Shown piece by piece: positions 7,271 through 14,802 of a stretch of DNA of 26,481 nucleotides. The notes under the pieces were generated by a model that saw nothing but the letters and a program-made list of their open reading frames with translations, was not told where the DNA came from and did no database searches. Origin of the DNA: Intestinibacter sp964449895 (GTDB taxonomy: Bacteria; Bacillota; Clostridia; Peptostreptococcales; Peptostreptococcaceae); NCBI GenBank assembly GCA_964449895.1, contig CAYVBY010000023.1:1-26481 (forward strand), given 5' to 3'. The position numbers and the translations under genes were made by a program. Position 1 is the first letter of the stretch. Each line of letters begins with the position of its first letter.

Positions 7271-7669
7271 ATGACAATGACAGATCCAATTGCAGATATG
7301 CTTACTCGTATAAGAAATGCAAATACTGTTAAACATGAAACTGTTGATGTTCCAGCTTCTAACATAAAAAAAGAAATAGTTAGAATATTATTAGAAGAAG
7401 GTTTCATCAGAGGTTATGATGTTATAGAAGATGAAAAACAAGGAATAATAAGAATACAATTAAAGTACGGACAATCAGGAGAAAGAGTTATACAAGGAAT
7501 AAAAAGAATATCTAAACCTGGTATGAGAGTTTATACAAATGCTTATGAAGTACCTAAAGTATTAAACGGATTAGGTATATCAATAATATCTACTTCAAAA
7601 GGGATATTAACTGACAGACAAGCAAGAAAAGAAAATGTTGGTGGAGAAGTTATCTGCTACGTTTGGTAA
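7271..7669 (+). CDS. rpsH: 30S ribosomal protein S8
   Basis: The 132-aa protein begins MTMTDPIADMLTRIRNAN and ends ENVGGEVICYVW, both S8 signatures, with SKPGMRVY and GLGISIISTSKGI in the C-terminal domain. S8 binds the central domain of 16S rRNA; in E. coli it also represses the spc operon at the L5 gene. AAAGGAGG lies 9 bases before the start. Confidence 0.97.
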   Translation: MTMTDPIADMLTRIRNANTVKHETVDVPASNIKKEIVRILLEEGFIRGYDVIEDEKQGIIRIQLKYGQSGERVIQGIKRISKPGMRVYTNAYEVPKVLNGLGISIISTSKGILTDRQARKENVGGEVICYVW

Positions 7670-7699
7670 TCACATTAAAAATAGCAAGGAGGTGTAACC

Positions 7700-8242
7700 A
7701 TGTCAAGAATAGGTTTAAAACCAATAACAGTACCTGCAGGTGTAGAAGTTACTATAGCTGAAGGTAATAACGTAACTGTAAAAGGGCCAAAAGGAACTTT
7801 ATCAAAAAAATTCGATGAGGCTTTAACTATAAAACAAGAAGGCAATGTTATAACAGTTGAAAGACCAACTAACAATAAACAACATAGATCATTACACGGA
7901 TTAACTAGAACATTAATAAACAACATGGTAACTGGTGTTAATACTGGTTATGAAAAGAAATTAGAATTAGTTGGTGTTGGATACAGAGCACAAAAACAAG
8001 GAAATACATTAGTTATGAACTTAGGATTCTCTCATCCAGTAGAAATGGTAGATCCAGAAGGAATAACTGTAGAAGTTCCAAACCAAACTGAATTAGTAGT
8101 AAAAGGTATAGACAAACAATTAGTTGGTAACTATGCTGCTAAAATAAGAGATTGGAGAAAACCAGAACCATACAAAGGTAAAGGTATAAAATACGCTGGT
8201 GAATATATAAGACGTAAAGAAGGTAAAACTGGTAAAAAATAG
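7700..8242 (+). CDS. rplF: 50S ribosomal protein L6
   Basis: The 180-aa product shows the two L6 domains: MSRIGLKPITVPAGVEV at the start and the C-terminal KIRDWRKPEPYKGKGIKY stretch that binds near the sarcin-ricin loop. AAGGAGG precedes the ATG. The 60-base gap after the gene is AT-rich with no clear regulatory structure. Confidence 0.97.
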   Translation: MSRIGLKPITVPAGVEVTIAEGNNVTVKGPKGTLSKKFDEALTIKQEGNVITVERPTNNKQHRSLHGLTRTLINNMVTGVNTGYEKKLELVGVGYRAQKQGNTLVMNLGFSHPVEMVDPEGITVEVPNQTELVVKGIDKQLVGNYAAKIRDWRKPEPYKGKGIKYAGEYIRRKEGKTGKK

Positions 8243-8302
8243 GTCGTAAAACCTAATAATAATAGTTAGACCAAATAAAAAAGGTTGAAAGGAGTGAGCT
8301 CA

Positions 8303-8671
8303 GTGTTAAAGAAAGCTGATAAAAACGCTAAAAGACTTCAAAGACATAAGAGAGTTCGTAGAAAAGTATTTGGAACACCTCAAAGACCAAGATTATGTGT
8401 ATTTAGAAGTTCAAACAATATATATGCTCAAATAATAGATGACACAAATAGAGTTACTCTTGTAGCTGCATCTTCATTAGAAGAAGCTGTTAAGAGTGCT
8501 GTTAATCATACAGGAAACAAAGAAGCAGCTAAAAAAGTTGGCGAATTAGTAGCTAAAAAAGCTGTAGAAAAAGGAATAACAGAAGTAGTATTCGACAGAG
8601 GCGGATATGTATATCATGGAAGAATTCAAGAATTAGCTGAAGGTGCAAGAGAAGCTGGTCTTAAATTCTAA
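8303..8671 (+). CDS. rplR: 50S ribosomal protein L18
   Basis: The 122-aa protein begins (V/M)LKKADKNAKRLQRHKRVRR and contains RPRLCVFRSSNNIYAQIIDD and FDRGGYVYHGRIQELAEG, the L18 core. L18 binds 5S rRNA with L5. The start is the GTG at 8303, 8 bases after AAAGGAG. The in-frame TTG at 8285 would translate the RBS and is rejected. Confidence 0.95.
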   Translation: MLKKADKNAKRLQRHKRVRRKVFGTPQRPRLCVFRSSNNIYAQIIDDTNRVTLVAASSLEEAVKSAVNHTGNKEAAKKVGELVAKKAVEKGITEVVFDRGGYVYHGRIQELAEGAREAGLKF

Positions 8672-8692
8672 TAAAAGAGGAGGGAAGAAGGT

Positions 8693-9199
8693 ATGCGTCG
8701 TAAACTTATAGATGCTAGACAACTAGACTTACAAGAAAGAGTTGTTGAAGTAAGACGTGTTACTAAAGTTGTTAAAGGTGGTAGAAACTTTAGATTCGCA
8801 GCTTTAGTAGTTGTTGGAGATGAAAACGGACACGTTGGTATAGGTACTGGAAAAGCAATGGAAGTTCCAGATGCTATAAGAAAAGCAGCAGATGATGCTA
8901 AAAAGAATCTTATAAGAGTGCCAATAGTTGGTACAACAATTCCTCACGAAGTAATCGGACACTTTGGTGCTGGGAAAATAATAATAATGCCTGCTCAAGA
9001 AGGTACAGGAGTTATCGCTGGTGGGGCTGCAAGAACTGTATTAGAATTATCAGGATTAAAAGATGTTAGAGCGAAATCTTTAGGATCTAAAAATCCAAGA
9101 AACATGGTAAATGCTACTATAGAAGGTTTAAGCTCATTAAAAACAGCAGAAGATGTAGCTAGACTTAGAGGTAAAAAAGTAGAAGATCTTTTAGGATAA
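8693..9199 (+). CDS. rpsE: 30S ribosomal protein S5
   Basis: The 168-aa product has the S5 double-stranded RNA-binding domain (VVKGGRNFRFAALVVVGDEN at about residues 27-46) and the C-terminal domain with PAQEGTGVIAGGAARTVLE. S5 affects decoding accuracy. GAGGAGGG lies 10 bases upstream. The rpmD RBS directly follows the stop. Confidence 0.97.
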   Translation: MRRKLIDARQLDLQERVVEVRRVTKVVKGGRNFRFAALVVVGDENGHVGIGTGKAMEVPDAIRKAADDAKKNLIRVPIVGTTIPHEVIGHFGAGKIIIMPAQEGTGVIAGGAARTVLELSGLKDVRAKSLGSKNPRNMVNATIEGLSSLKTAEDVARLRGKKVEDLLG

Positions 9200-9213
9200 G
9201 GAGGTAGTGTGAA

Positions 9214-9399
9214 ATGGCTAAATTACAAATAAAATTAGTTAGAAGTACAATAGGAACTACTCCTAAACAAAGAAAGAATGTAGAAGCTTTAGGATTAAGA
9301 AAAAGAGAACAAGTAGTTGTTAAAGAAGATAATGCCCAAATGAGAGGTATGATCGCAAAAGTTGCTCACTTAGTTGAAGTAACTGAAATAGCTGAATAA
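9214..9399 (+). CDS. rpmD: 50S ribosomal protein L30
   Basis: A 61-aa protein beginning MAKLQIKLVRSTIGTTPKQRKNVEALGLRK is typical L30 (short bacterial form). It starts 14 bases after rpsE with GGAGG between them, so the two are probably translated together. Confidence 0.96.
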   Translation: MAKLQIKLVRSTIGTTPKQRKNVEALGLRKREQVVVKEDNAQMRGMIAKVAHLVEVTEIAE

Positions 9400-9434
9400 T
9401 ATAAAAAAGGAATTTAAGAAGGAGGTGCAAATCC

Positions 9435-9878
9435 ATGAAACTACATGAATTAAAACCTGCTGAAGGTGCAGTAAGATCTAGAAAAAGATTAGGTAGAGGT
9501 ACTGCTACAGGTCAAGGTAAAACTGCAGGACGTGGACAAAAAGGTCAAAAATCTCGTTCAGGCGGTGGAGTAAGAGTTGGATTCGAAGGTGGACAAATGC
9601 CACTAGCAAGAAGACTTCCTAAGAGAGGTTTCAAAAATCCATTCAAAAAAGTATACACAGAAGTTAATGTTGAACTTTTAAATAGATTTGAAAATGGTAC
9701 AGAAATAACTGCAGAATTATTAAAATCTACAGGTGCTATAAGTAAAATAGAAAAAGACGGAATAAAAATATTAGGTCAAGGAAATCTTGAAAAAGCTGTA
9801 ACAGTAAAAGCTGCTAAATTTACTGCTTCAGCTCAAGAAAAAATTGAACAAGCTGGAGGAAAAGCAGAATTAGTTTAA
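9435..9878 (+). CDS. rplO: 50S ribosomal protein L15
   Basis: The 147-aa protein begins MKLHELKPAEGAVRSRKRLGRG, continues into the Gly/Arg/Lys-rich L15 extension (to about residue 60, with GGGVRVGFEGGQMPLARRLPK), and ends in a globular domain. AAGGAGG lies 8 bases before the start. It is the last ribosomal gene before secY. Confidence 0.97.
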   Translation: MKLHELKPAEGAVRSRKRLGRGTATGQGKTAGRGQKGQKSRSGGGVRVGFEGGQMPLARRLPKRGFKNPFKKVYTEVNVELLNRFENGTEITAELLKSTGAISKIEKDGIKILGQGNLEKAVTVKAAKFTASAQEKIEQAGGKAELV

Positions 9879-9912
9879 TCTGTTATTCTAAAGTTACAGG
9901 TGGGTGATATAC

Positions 9913-11181
9913 GTGCTATCAAAGATAAAACAATCTTGGAAAGTTAAAGATGTAAGAAAAAGAATATTATATACCCTAATGATGATTCTAATATTTAGAA
10001 TAGGTACAACAATACCAGTTCCTGGAGTAAACACAAGTATTATAAAGGAAATGGTAGGCGAAAATAGCCTACTATCCCTATATAATATGTTTACAGGAGG
10101 AGCCTTTAGTAACTTTACATTATTTGCTTTAGGTATAGGACCATATATTACGGCTTCAATTATAATACAACTTCTTACAGTAGGTTTTGAAAGTTTGAAA
10201 GAACTACAAAAATCTGGTGAAGAAGGAAGAAAAAAGATGAATATGTATACTAGATATACAGCATTAGCATTAGCAATAATACAAGCTGTAGGTATAACTC
10301 TTGGAGTTGTAAGGAATGCATTGACATCAGATAGCGTGTTCTTTGTGACAACAGTCATAATTACATTAATATCAGCAAGTATGATTTTAATGTGGATGGG
10401 AGATAGAATTACTGAAAAAGGACTAGGAAACGGTAGTTCTGTGATCATCTTTGTAGGTATCATATCAAGAATACCTGTAGATATTATTGACATTGTGTCA
10501 TCAGTACAAGCAGGAACACTAGCAATATGGTTAGGAATATTATTACTAGTAATAATATTAATAACTATAGCTCTTGTTACATTTATAAATGAAGCAGTTA
10601 GGAAAATACCAGTACAATATGCTAAAAAAGTTGTCGGAAGAAAATTATATGGAGGTCAAAACTCACATATACCAATGAAAGTAAATCAATCAGGGGTTAT
10701 GCCAATAATCTTTGCAAGTTCACTTTTAGCATTTCCGCAAACAATAGCAATATTCATGGGCGAAGGAGCTCAAAATTTTGTTTCCACTTACTTAAGCACA
10801 TCTGGTGATATAGGATTTTGGATTTATAGATCACTAGAAGTTCTATTGATAGTATTTTTCTCTTATTTTTATACTACAATATCATTTAATGTAGATGATA
10901 TTGCTGAAAATATGAAAAATAATGGTGGATTCATACCAGGTATAAGACCGGGTAAGCCTACAATAGATTACTTAAATAAAATACTTTCAAGAATAACTCT
11001 TGCAGGAGCTTTATTCTTAGCAGTAATTGCTATGATACCAGCATTTTCAGTTCATTTTATGAATGTAAATATGAGTTTAGCTGGAACATCAATATTAATC
11101 GTTGTAGGGGTAGCACTTGAACTGAAGAGACAGTTAGAGTCACACCTAGTTATGAAGAGTTATCAAGGATTTTTAAAATAA
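9913..11181 (+). CDS. secY: Protein translocase subunit SecY
   Basis: The 422-aa product is the channel subunit of SecYEG, which moves unfolded proteins across or into the membrane. About ten hydrophobic segments are visible from residue 18 on. IPVPGVNTS at about 31-39 and the PGIRPGKPTIDYLNKILSRI loop (about 343-362) are SecY signatures. I chose GTG 9913, 8 bases after AGGTGG, over the GTG at 9904 that overlaps the RBS. Ile codons are more mixed here than in the ribosomal genes, as expected from lower expression. Confidence 0.96.
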   Translation: MLSKIKQSWKVKDVRKRILYTLMMILIFRIGTTIPVPGVNTSIIKEMVGENSLLSLYNMFTGGAFSNFTLFALGIGPYITASIIIQLLTVGFESLKELQKSGEEGRKKMNMYTRYTALALAIIQAVGITLGVVRNALTSDSVFFVTTVIITLISASMILMWMGDRITEKGLGNGSSVIIFVGIISRIPVDIIDIVSSVQAGTLAIWLGILLLVIILITIALVTFINEAVRKIPVQYAKKVVGRKLYGGQNSHIPMKVNQSGVMPIIFASSLLAFPQTIAIFMGEGAQNFVSTYLSTSGDIGFWIYRSLEVLLIVFFSYFYTTISFNVDDIAENMKNNGGFIPGIRPGKPTIDYLNKILSRITLAGALFLAVIAMIPAFSVHFMNVNMSLAGTSILIVVGVALELKRQLESHLVMKSYQGFLK

Positions 11182-11196
11182 ATTGGAGATGATGAT

Positions 11197-11844
11197 ATGA
11201 GACTAATATTATTAGGACCTCCTGGTGCTGGAAAAGGAACTCAAGCAGCAGGAATAGTAGAAAAATACAAAATACCTCACATATCAACAGGAGATATATT
11301 TAGACAAAATATAAAAGAGGGAACAGAGCTTGGAAAAAAAGCTAAAGAATATATGGATCAAGGTTTACTAGTTCCAGATGAATTAACAGTTGGTCTAGTA
11401 ACTGATAGAATTTCACAACCTGATTGTGGAAATGGATTTATGTTAGATGGATTTCCAAGAAATGTATCTCAAGCAGTACAATTAGATGCTTTCTTAAAAA
11501 GCAATGGTATTGCTTTAGATAAAGTTATAAACATCGAAGTTGATAAAGAAAAATTAGTTGCAAGAGCTGTAGGAAGAAGAATCTGTAAAGCTTGTGGAGC
11601 TACTTATCATATAGAATTTAACCCATCTAAAGAAGAAGGCGTTTGCGATATATGTAAAGGAGATCTTTATCAAAGAGCAGATGATAATGAAGAAACAGTT
11701 TCAAAAAGAATACAAGTTTATTTAGATGAAACTAAACCTTTAGCAGATTATTATTCTACATCAGGAATAATCGCTGATATAGATGGACAACAAGCTATAG
11801 ACAAAGTTTTCAACGATATAGTTTCTGCACTAGAAGGTAAATAA
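11197..11844 (+). CDS. adk: Adenylate kinase, zinc-containing LID type
   Basis: The 215-aa enzyme interconverts ATP + AMP and 2 ADP in the cytoplasm. The P-loop GPPGAGKGT is at residues 7-15, the DGFPR motif at 84-88, and the LID domain holds Cys130, Cys133, Cys150 and Cys153, the zinc-binding set of Gram-positive long-form enzymes. A GGAG RBS precedes the ATG. Its stop overlaps the map start by one base (TAATG). Confidence 0.97.
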   Translation: MRLILLGPPGAGKGTQAAGIVEKYKIPHISTGDIFRQNIKEGTELGKKAKEYMDQGLLVPDELTVGLVTDRISQPDCGNGFMLDGFPRNVSQAVQLDAFLKSNGIALDKVINIEVDKEKLVARAVGRRICKACGATYHIEFNPSKEEGVCDICKGDLYQRADDNEETVSKRIQVYLDETKPLADYYSTSGIIADIDGQQAIDKVFNDIVSALEGK

Positions 11845-12593
11845 TGATTAAATTAAAATCGCAAGAAGAAATAACTATCATGAGAGAGGCTGGCAAAATT
11901 GTCGCCGAAACTCATGAGTTAATAAAGTCAGCTATTATTCCGGGAGTATCTACTTTAGAGTTAGATACAATAGCTGAAGAGAATATAAGAAAATATAATG
12001 CAGTACCATCTTTTAAAGGCTATGGAGGATTTAAAGGAAGTATCTGTGCGTCTATAAACAATGAAGTAGTGCATGGTATTCCAAGTAAAGACAAAATAGT
12101 AAAAGAGGGAGACATTATAAGTATTGATATAGGAGCCTATTATAAAGGATATCATGGTGACTCGGCAAAAACACATGCAGTTGGCGTGATATCTGAAGAC
12201 AATAGGAAATTAATAGAAGTGACACGTCAAAGCTTCTATGAAGGAATAAAGTTTGCAAAAATTGGATACAGACTTTCGGATATCTCACACGCAATACAAA
12301 AATATGTAGAACAAAATGGATTTTCAGTTGTTAGGGATCTAGTTGGTCATGGAGTAGGCACACAATTACACGAAGAACCAAACATTCCTAACTATGGAAA
12401 ACCAGGAAAAGGACCAAAATTAAAGGCTGGTATGGTTTTAGCAATAGAACCAATGATAAATATGGGAAAATATCATGTCAAATGTCTATCGGATGGATGG
12501 ACTATCGTTACAATCGATGGTAAAAATTCGGCACACTATGAACATACGATAGTTATTACAGAAAATGAACCAATTTTGCTAACAAGTCTTTAA
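11844..12593 (+). CDS. map: Methionine aminopeptidase, type I
   Basis: The 249-aa enzyme removes the initiator Met from new proteins. The five metal ligands of the pita-bread fold are present: Asp95, Asp106, His169, Glu202 and Glu233, in the contexts SIDIG, HGDSAKT, VGHGVG, AIEPM and HYEHT. No N-terminal zinc or SH3 extension is seen (type Ia length). The ATG overlaps the adk stop and no good RBS is visible, so it is probably translated by coupling to adk. Codon use is less biased than in neighbouring ribosomal genes. Confidence 0.96.
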   Translation: MIKLKSQEEITIMREAGKIVAETHELIKSAIIPGVSTLELDTIAEENIRKYNAVPSFKGYGGFKGSICASINNEVVHGIPSKDKIVKEGDIISIDIGAYYKGYHGDSAKTHAVGVISEDNRKLIEVTRQSFYEGIKFAKIGYRLSDISHAIQKYVEQNGFSVVRDLVGHGVGTQLHEEPNIPNYGKPGKGPKLKAGMVLAIEPMINMGKYHVKCLSDGWTIVTIDGKNSAHYEHTIVITENEPILLTSL

Positions 12594-12617
12594 ATTTTGT
12601 TGAATTAGTGGTATTAT
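12589..12617 (+). promoter_or_regulatory. Internal extended -10 promoter before infA
   Basis: TG-G-TATTAT (609-617 of the 12-kb block) is an extended -10 element. A weak -35 (TTTAAA, 12589-12594) lies 17 bases upstream and overlaps the map stop. It would start a transcript near 12624 for infA-rpmJ and the alpha genes. Confidence 0.55.
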
Positions 12618-12623
12618 AGTTAA

Positions 12624-12776
12624 TGCGGGCTTGAACCGCTGACGTAAAGTTAAGCACTAAAGTATAAAAATACTTTGAAAAAAGTAATAAAATAGGTTAA
12701 AATTGTTAATGATACTTTTTAAGAGCTAACTTAGTTAAGTCATTTATGACTTATTGAATGGAGGGCTGGTTATTTA
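12624..12776 (+). promoter_or_regulatory. Structured leader of infA
   Basis: This is the longest gene-free stretch inside the spc-alpha junction. It holds GCGG/CCGC (12625-12628 with 12636-12639), AAAGTAT/ATACTTT (12659-12665 with 12670-12676) and TAAGTCA/TGACTTA (12736-12742 with 12747-12753), the last just ahead of the infA RBS. A competing helix AAAAAGTA/TACTTTTT (12679-12686 with 12713-12720) is possible. B. subtilis has a small KOW-type gene (ybzG) at this spot; I see no such gene here. Confidence 0.45.
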
Positions 12777-12995
12777 ATGGCCAAAAAAGATGTAATAGAA
12801 TTTGAAGGTACAGTTGTTGAAAACTTACCAAATGCTATGTTTAAAGTTAAATTAGAAAATGGTCATGAAGTATTATGCCATTTATCTGGTAAGCTAAGAA
12901 TGAACTTCATAAGAATTCTTGAAGGTGATAAGGTAAAAATAGAACTTTCACCTTATGATCTTACAAGAGGAAGAATCACTTGGCGTAAGAAGTAG
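12777..12995 (+). CDS. infA: Translation initiation factor IF-1
   Basis: The 72-aa OB-fold protein has MAKKDVIEFEGTVVENLPNA, LSGKLRMNFIRILEGDKV and LSPYDLTRGRITWR, the full IF-1 signature. IF-1 blocks the ribosomal A site during initiation. GGAGGG lies 10 bases upstream of the ATG. rpmJ follows after 30 bases. Confidence 0.98.
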   Translation: MAKKDVIEFEGTVVENLPNAMFKVKLENGHEVLCHLSGKLRMNFIRILEGDKVKIELSPYDLTRGRITWRKK

Positions 12996-13025
12996 ACTAC
13001 CGTATAGTCTAAGGAGGGATTAATA

Positions 13026-13139
13026 ATGAAGGTAAGACCATCAGTAAAACCAATGTGCGAAAAATGTAAAGTAATCAAAAGAAAAGGTAAAGTAATGGTT
13101 ATTTGCGAAAATCCAAAGCACAAACAAAAACAAGGATAA
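13026..13139 (+). CDS. rpmJ: 50S ribosomal protein L36, zinc-binding type
   Basis: This 37-aa gene is complete: MKVRPSVKPMCEKCKVIKRK with a zinc ribbon of Cys11, Cys14, Cys27 and His32, ending KHKQKQG. AAGGAGGG precedes the ATG at a good distance. L36 is the smallest 50S protein and sits near the tip of the large-subunit rRNA core. Its place between infA and rpsM is standard. Confidence 0.97.
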   Translation: MKVRPSVKPMCEKCKVIKRKGKVMVICENPKHKQKQG

Positions 13140-13155
13140 TATAAAAAAAGATGGC

Positions 13156-13199
13156 GTTAACAACAGTTTTATGGTATAATAAAAAACTGTGATGTTAAC
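13156..13199 (+). promoter_or_regulatory. Promoter of the rpsM-rpoA segment within an inverted repeat
   Basis: An extended -10 TG-G-TATAAT (13172-13180) has no good -35. It lies in the loop of a two-part inverted repeat: GTTAAC (13156-13161 with 13194-13199) and ACAGTTTT/AAAACTGT (13163-13170 with 13183-13190). A transcript would start near 13187. The repeat could be an RNA hairpin in read-through mRNA or a DNA operator. An RNA polymerase alpha-gene promoter is expected about here. Confidence 0.6.
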
Positions 13200-13289
13200 A
13201 AAAAATGTTAAAAAATAACGAAAAATAGATACAAATTTATATAAGAAACAGGAAGTTTTTTATAGAAAACTAATATAGGAGGTGCAACA

Positions 13290-13661
13290 ATGGCAAGAAT
13301 CGCTGGGGTAGATTTACCTAATGAAAAAAGAGCGGAAATAGGCTTAACTTATATATATGGTATAGGTAGAGCGACTGCTAATGAAATATTAGCTAAAGCT
13401 GAGATAAATCCTGATACAAGAATAAAAGATTTATCAGAAGAAGAAGTTAATACATTAAGAAAAATAATAGATAATGATTTCTTAGTTGAAGGTGACTTAA
13501 GAAGAGAGATTGCATTAAATATAAAAAGATTAAGAGATATTAAATGCTACAGAGGTATAAGACATGCAAAAGGATTACCTCTAAGAGGACAAAAAACTAA
13601 AACTAATGCTAGAACTAGAAAAGGTCCTAAAAAGACTGTATCTCGTAAAAAGAAAAAATAA
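13290..13661 (+). CDS. rpsM: 30S ribosomal protein S13
   Basis: The 123-aa product begins MARIAGVDLPNEKRAEIGLTYIYGIG and ends with the basic tail that reaches the P site, including YRGIRHAKGLPLRGQKTKTNARTRKG as pieces of the S13 signature. The 150-base gap before it contains the promoter and a small AGTTTT/AAAACT hairpin (13254-13259 with 13266-13271). AGGAGG is upstream of the ATG. Confidence 0.98.
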   Translation: MARIAGVDLPNEKRAEIGLTYIYGIGRATANEILAKAEINPDTRIKDLSEEEVNTLRKIIDNDFLVEGDLRREIALNIKRLRDIKCYRGIRHAKGLPLRGQKTKTNARTRKGPKKTVSRKKKK

Positions 13662-13687
13662 TAAATAGATAGGAGGGAAATTAGAAA

Positions 13688-14089
13688 ATGGCTAAACCAA
13701 AAAAGAAAGCAACAACACGTATAAGAAGAAGAGAACGTAAAAATATAGATCGTGGACATGCACATATACAATCAACTTTCAATAATACAATAGTTACATT
13801 AACTGACGTTCATGGAAATGCTATATCATGGGCATCTTCAGGACAATTAGGATTCAAAGGCTCAAGAAAATCAACTCCATTTGCATCTCAAATGGCTGCA
13901 GAAACTGCTGCTAAAGCTGCAATGGAACATGGTTTAAAAAGCGTAGAAGTATTTGTTAAAGGACCAGGTTCAGGTAGAGAAGCTGCTATAAGAGCTTTAC
14001 AAGCTACAGGACTTGAAGTAACAATGATAAAAGACGTCACTCCAATACCACATAACGGATGTAGACCACCAAAAAGAAGAAGAGTATAA
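13688..14089 (+). CDS. rpsK: 30S ribosomal protein S11
   Basis: The 133-aa protein has a basic N-terminal extension and then the S11 core HIQSTFNNTIVTLTDVHGN, KGPGSGREAAIRALQ and the C-terminal HNGCRPPKRRRV. S11 forms part of the platform near the E site. The RBS AGGAGGG lies 10 bases before the start. Confidence 0.98.
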   Translation: MAKPKKKATTRIRRRERKNIDRGHAHIQSTFNNTIVTLTDVHGNAISWASSGQLGFKGSRKSTPFASQMAAETAAKAAMEHGLKSVEVFVKGPGSGREAAIRALQATGLEVTMIKDVTPIPHNGCRPPKRRRV

Positions 14090-14107
14090 TCATAGGAGGT
14101 GTAGATA

Positions 14108-14728
14108 ATGGCAAGATATACTGGTGCATCATGCAGACAATGCCGTAGAGAAGGAATGAAATTATTCCTTAAAGGTGATAGATGTTATACAGATAAATGC
14201 GCTATAGTTAAAAGAAACTATGCTCCAGGACAACACGGACAAGGGAGAAAGAAACTTTCTAACTATGGATTACAATTAAGAGAAAAACAAAAAGTTAAAA
14301 GAATATATGGAGTTTTAGAAACTCAATTCAGAAATTTATATGAACGTGCTGAAAAAATGTCAGGTAAAACTGGGGAAAACTTATTATGTCTATTAGAAGA
14401 AAGATTAGACAATGTAGTTTTCAGAATGGGATTAGCTAACTCTAGAAAAGAAGCTAGACAATTAGTTACTCATGCACACTTTACTTTAAATGGTAAAAAA
14501 GTAGATATACCATCATTAACTGTTAAAGTTGGAGATGTTATAGCTGTTAAAGAAACTTCTAAATCATCAGCTAAATTCAAAGCTTTAGTTGAAGCTAACA
14601 GAGTTGCTCCAAACTGGTTAGATGTAAACTTAGAAGAAATGACTGCTAAAGTAGTTGCTTTACCAACTAGAGAAGATATAGATATCGAAATAGCAGAACA
14701 CTTAATCATAGAACTTTATTCTAAATAA
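14108..14728 (+). CDS. rpsD: 30S ribosomal protein S4, zinc-binding type
   Basis: The 206-aa protein is S4, a primary 16S-binding protein. The N-terminus carries Cys9, Cys12, Cys26 and Cys31, the zinc set known from Thermus S4 and absent in E. coli S4. The S4 RNA-binding domain (RLDNVVFRMGLANSRKEARQ) starts at about residue 97. S4 autoregulates the alpha operon in E. coli. In many Firmicutes rpsD lies elsewhere; here it is in the cluster between rpsK and rpoA, as in clostridia. Confidence 0.97.
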   Translation: MARYTGASCRQCRREGMKLFLKGDRCYTDKCAIVKRNYAPGQHGQGRKKLSNYGLQLREKQKVKRIYGVLETQFRNLYERAEKMSGKTGENLLCLLEERLDNVVFRMGLANSRKEARQLVTHAHFTLNGKKVDIPSLTVKVGDVIAVKETSKSSAKFKALVEANRVAPNWLDVNLEEMTAKVVALPTREDIDIEIAEHLIIELYSK

Positions 14729-14744
14729 TAAGCAGTTTTTAAAA

Positions 14745-14802
14745 ATAATTTTAAAATTGTTTACCCTCAGTGGATTAACAAATTTTAAGGAGGGTTTAGT
14801 CC
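14745..14802 (+). promoter_or_regulatory. rpoA leader with possible RBS-pairing stem
   Basis: ACCCTC (14763-14768) is perfectly complementary to GAGGGT (14790-14795), which is part of the rpoA Shine-Dalgarno AAGGAGGG. An alternative AT-rich stem of about 9 pairs with a bulge can form between AAAATTGTT and AACAAATTTT. The two overlap, so they could be switch states. The stem is short, so this is a suggestion only. Confidence 0.4.
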
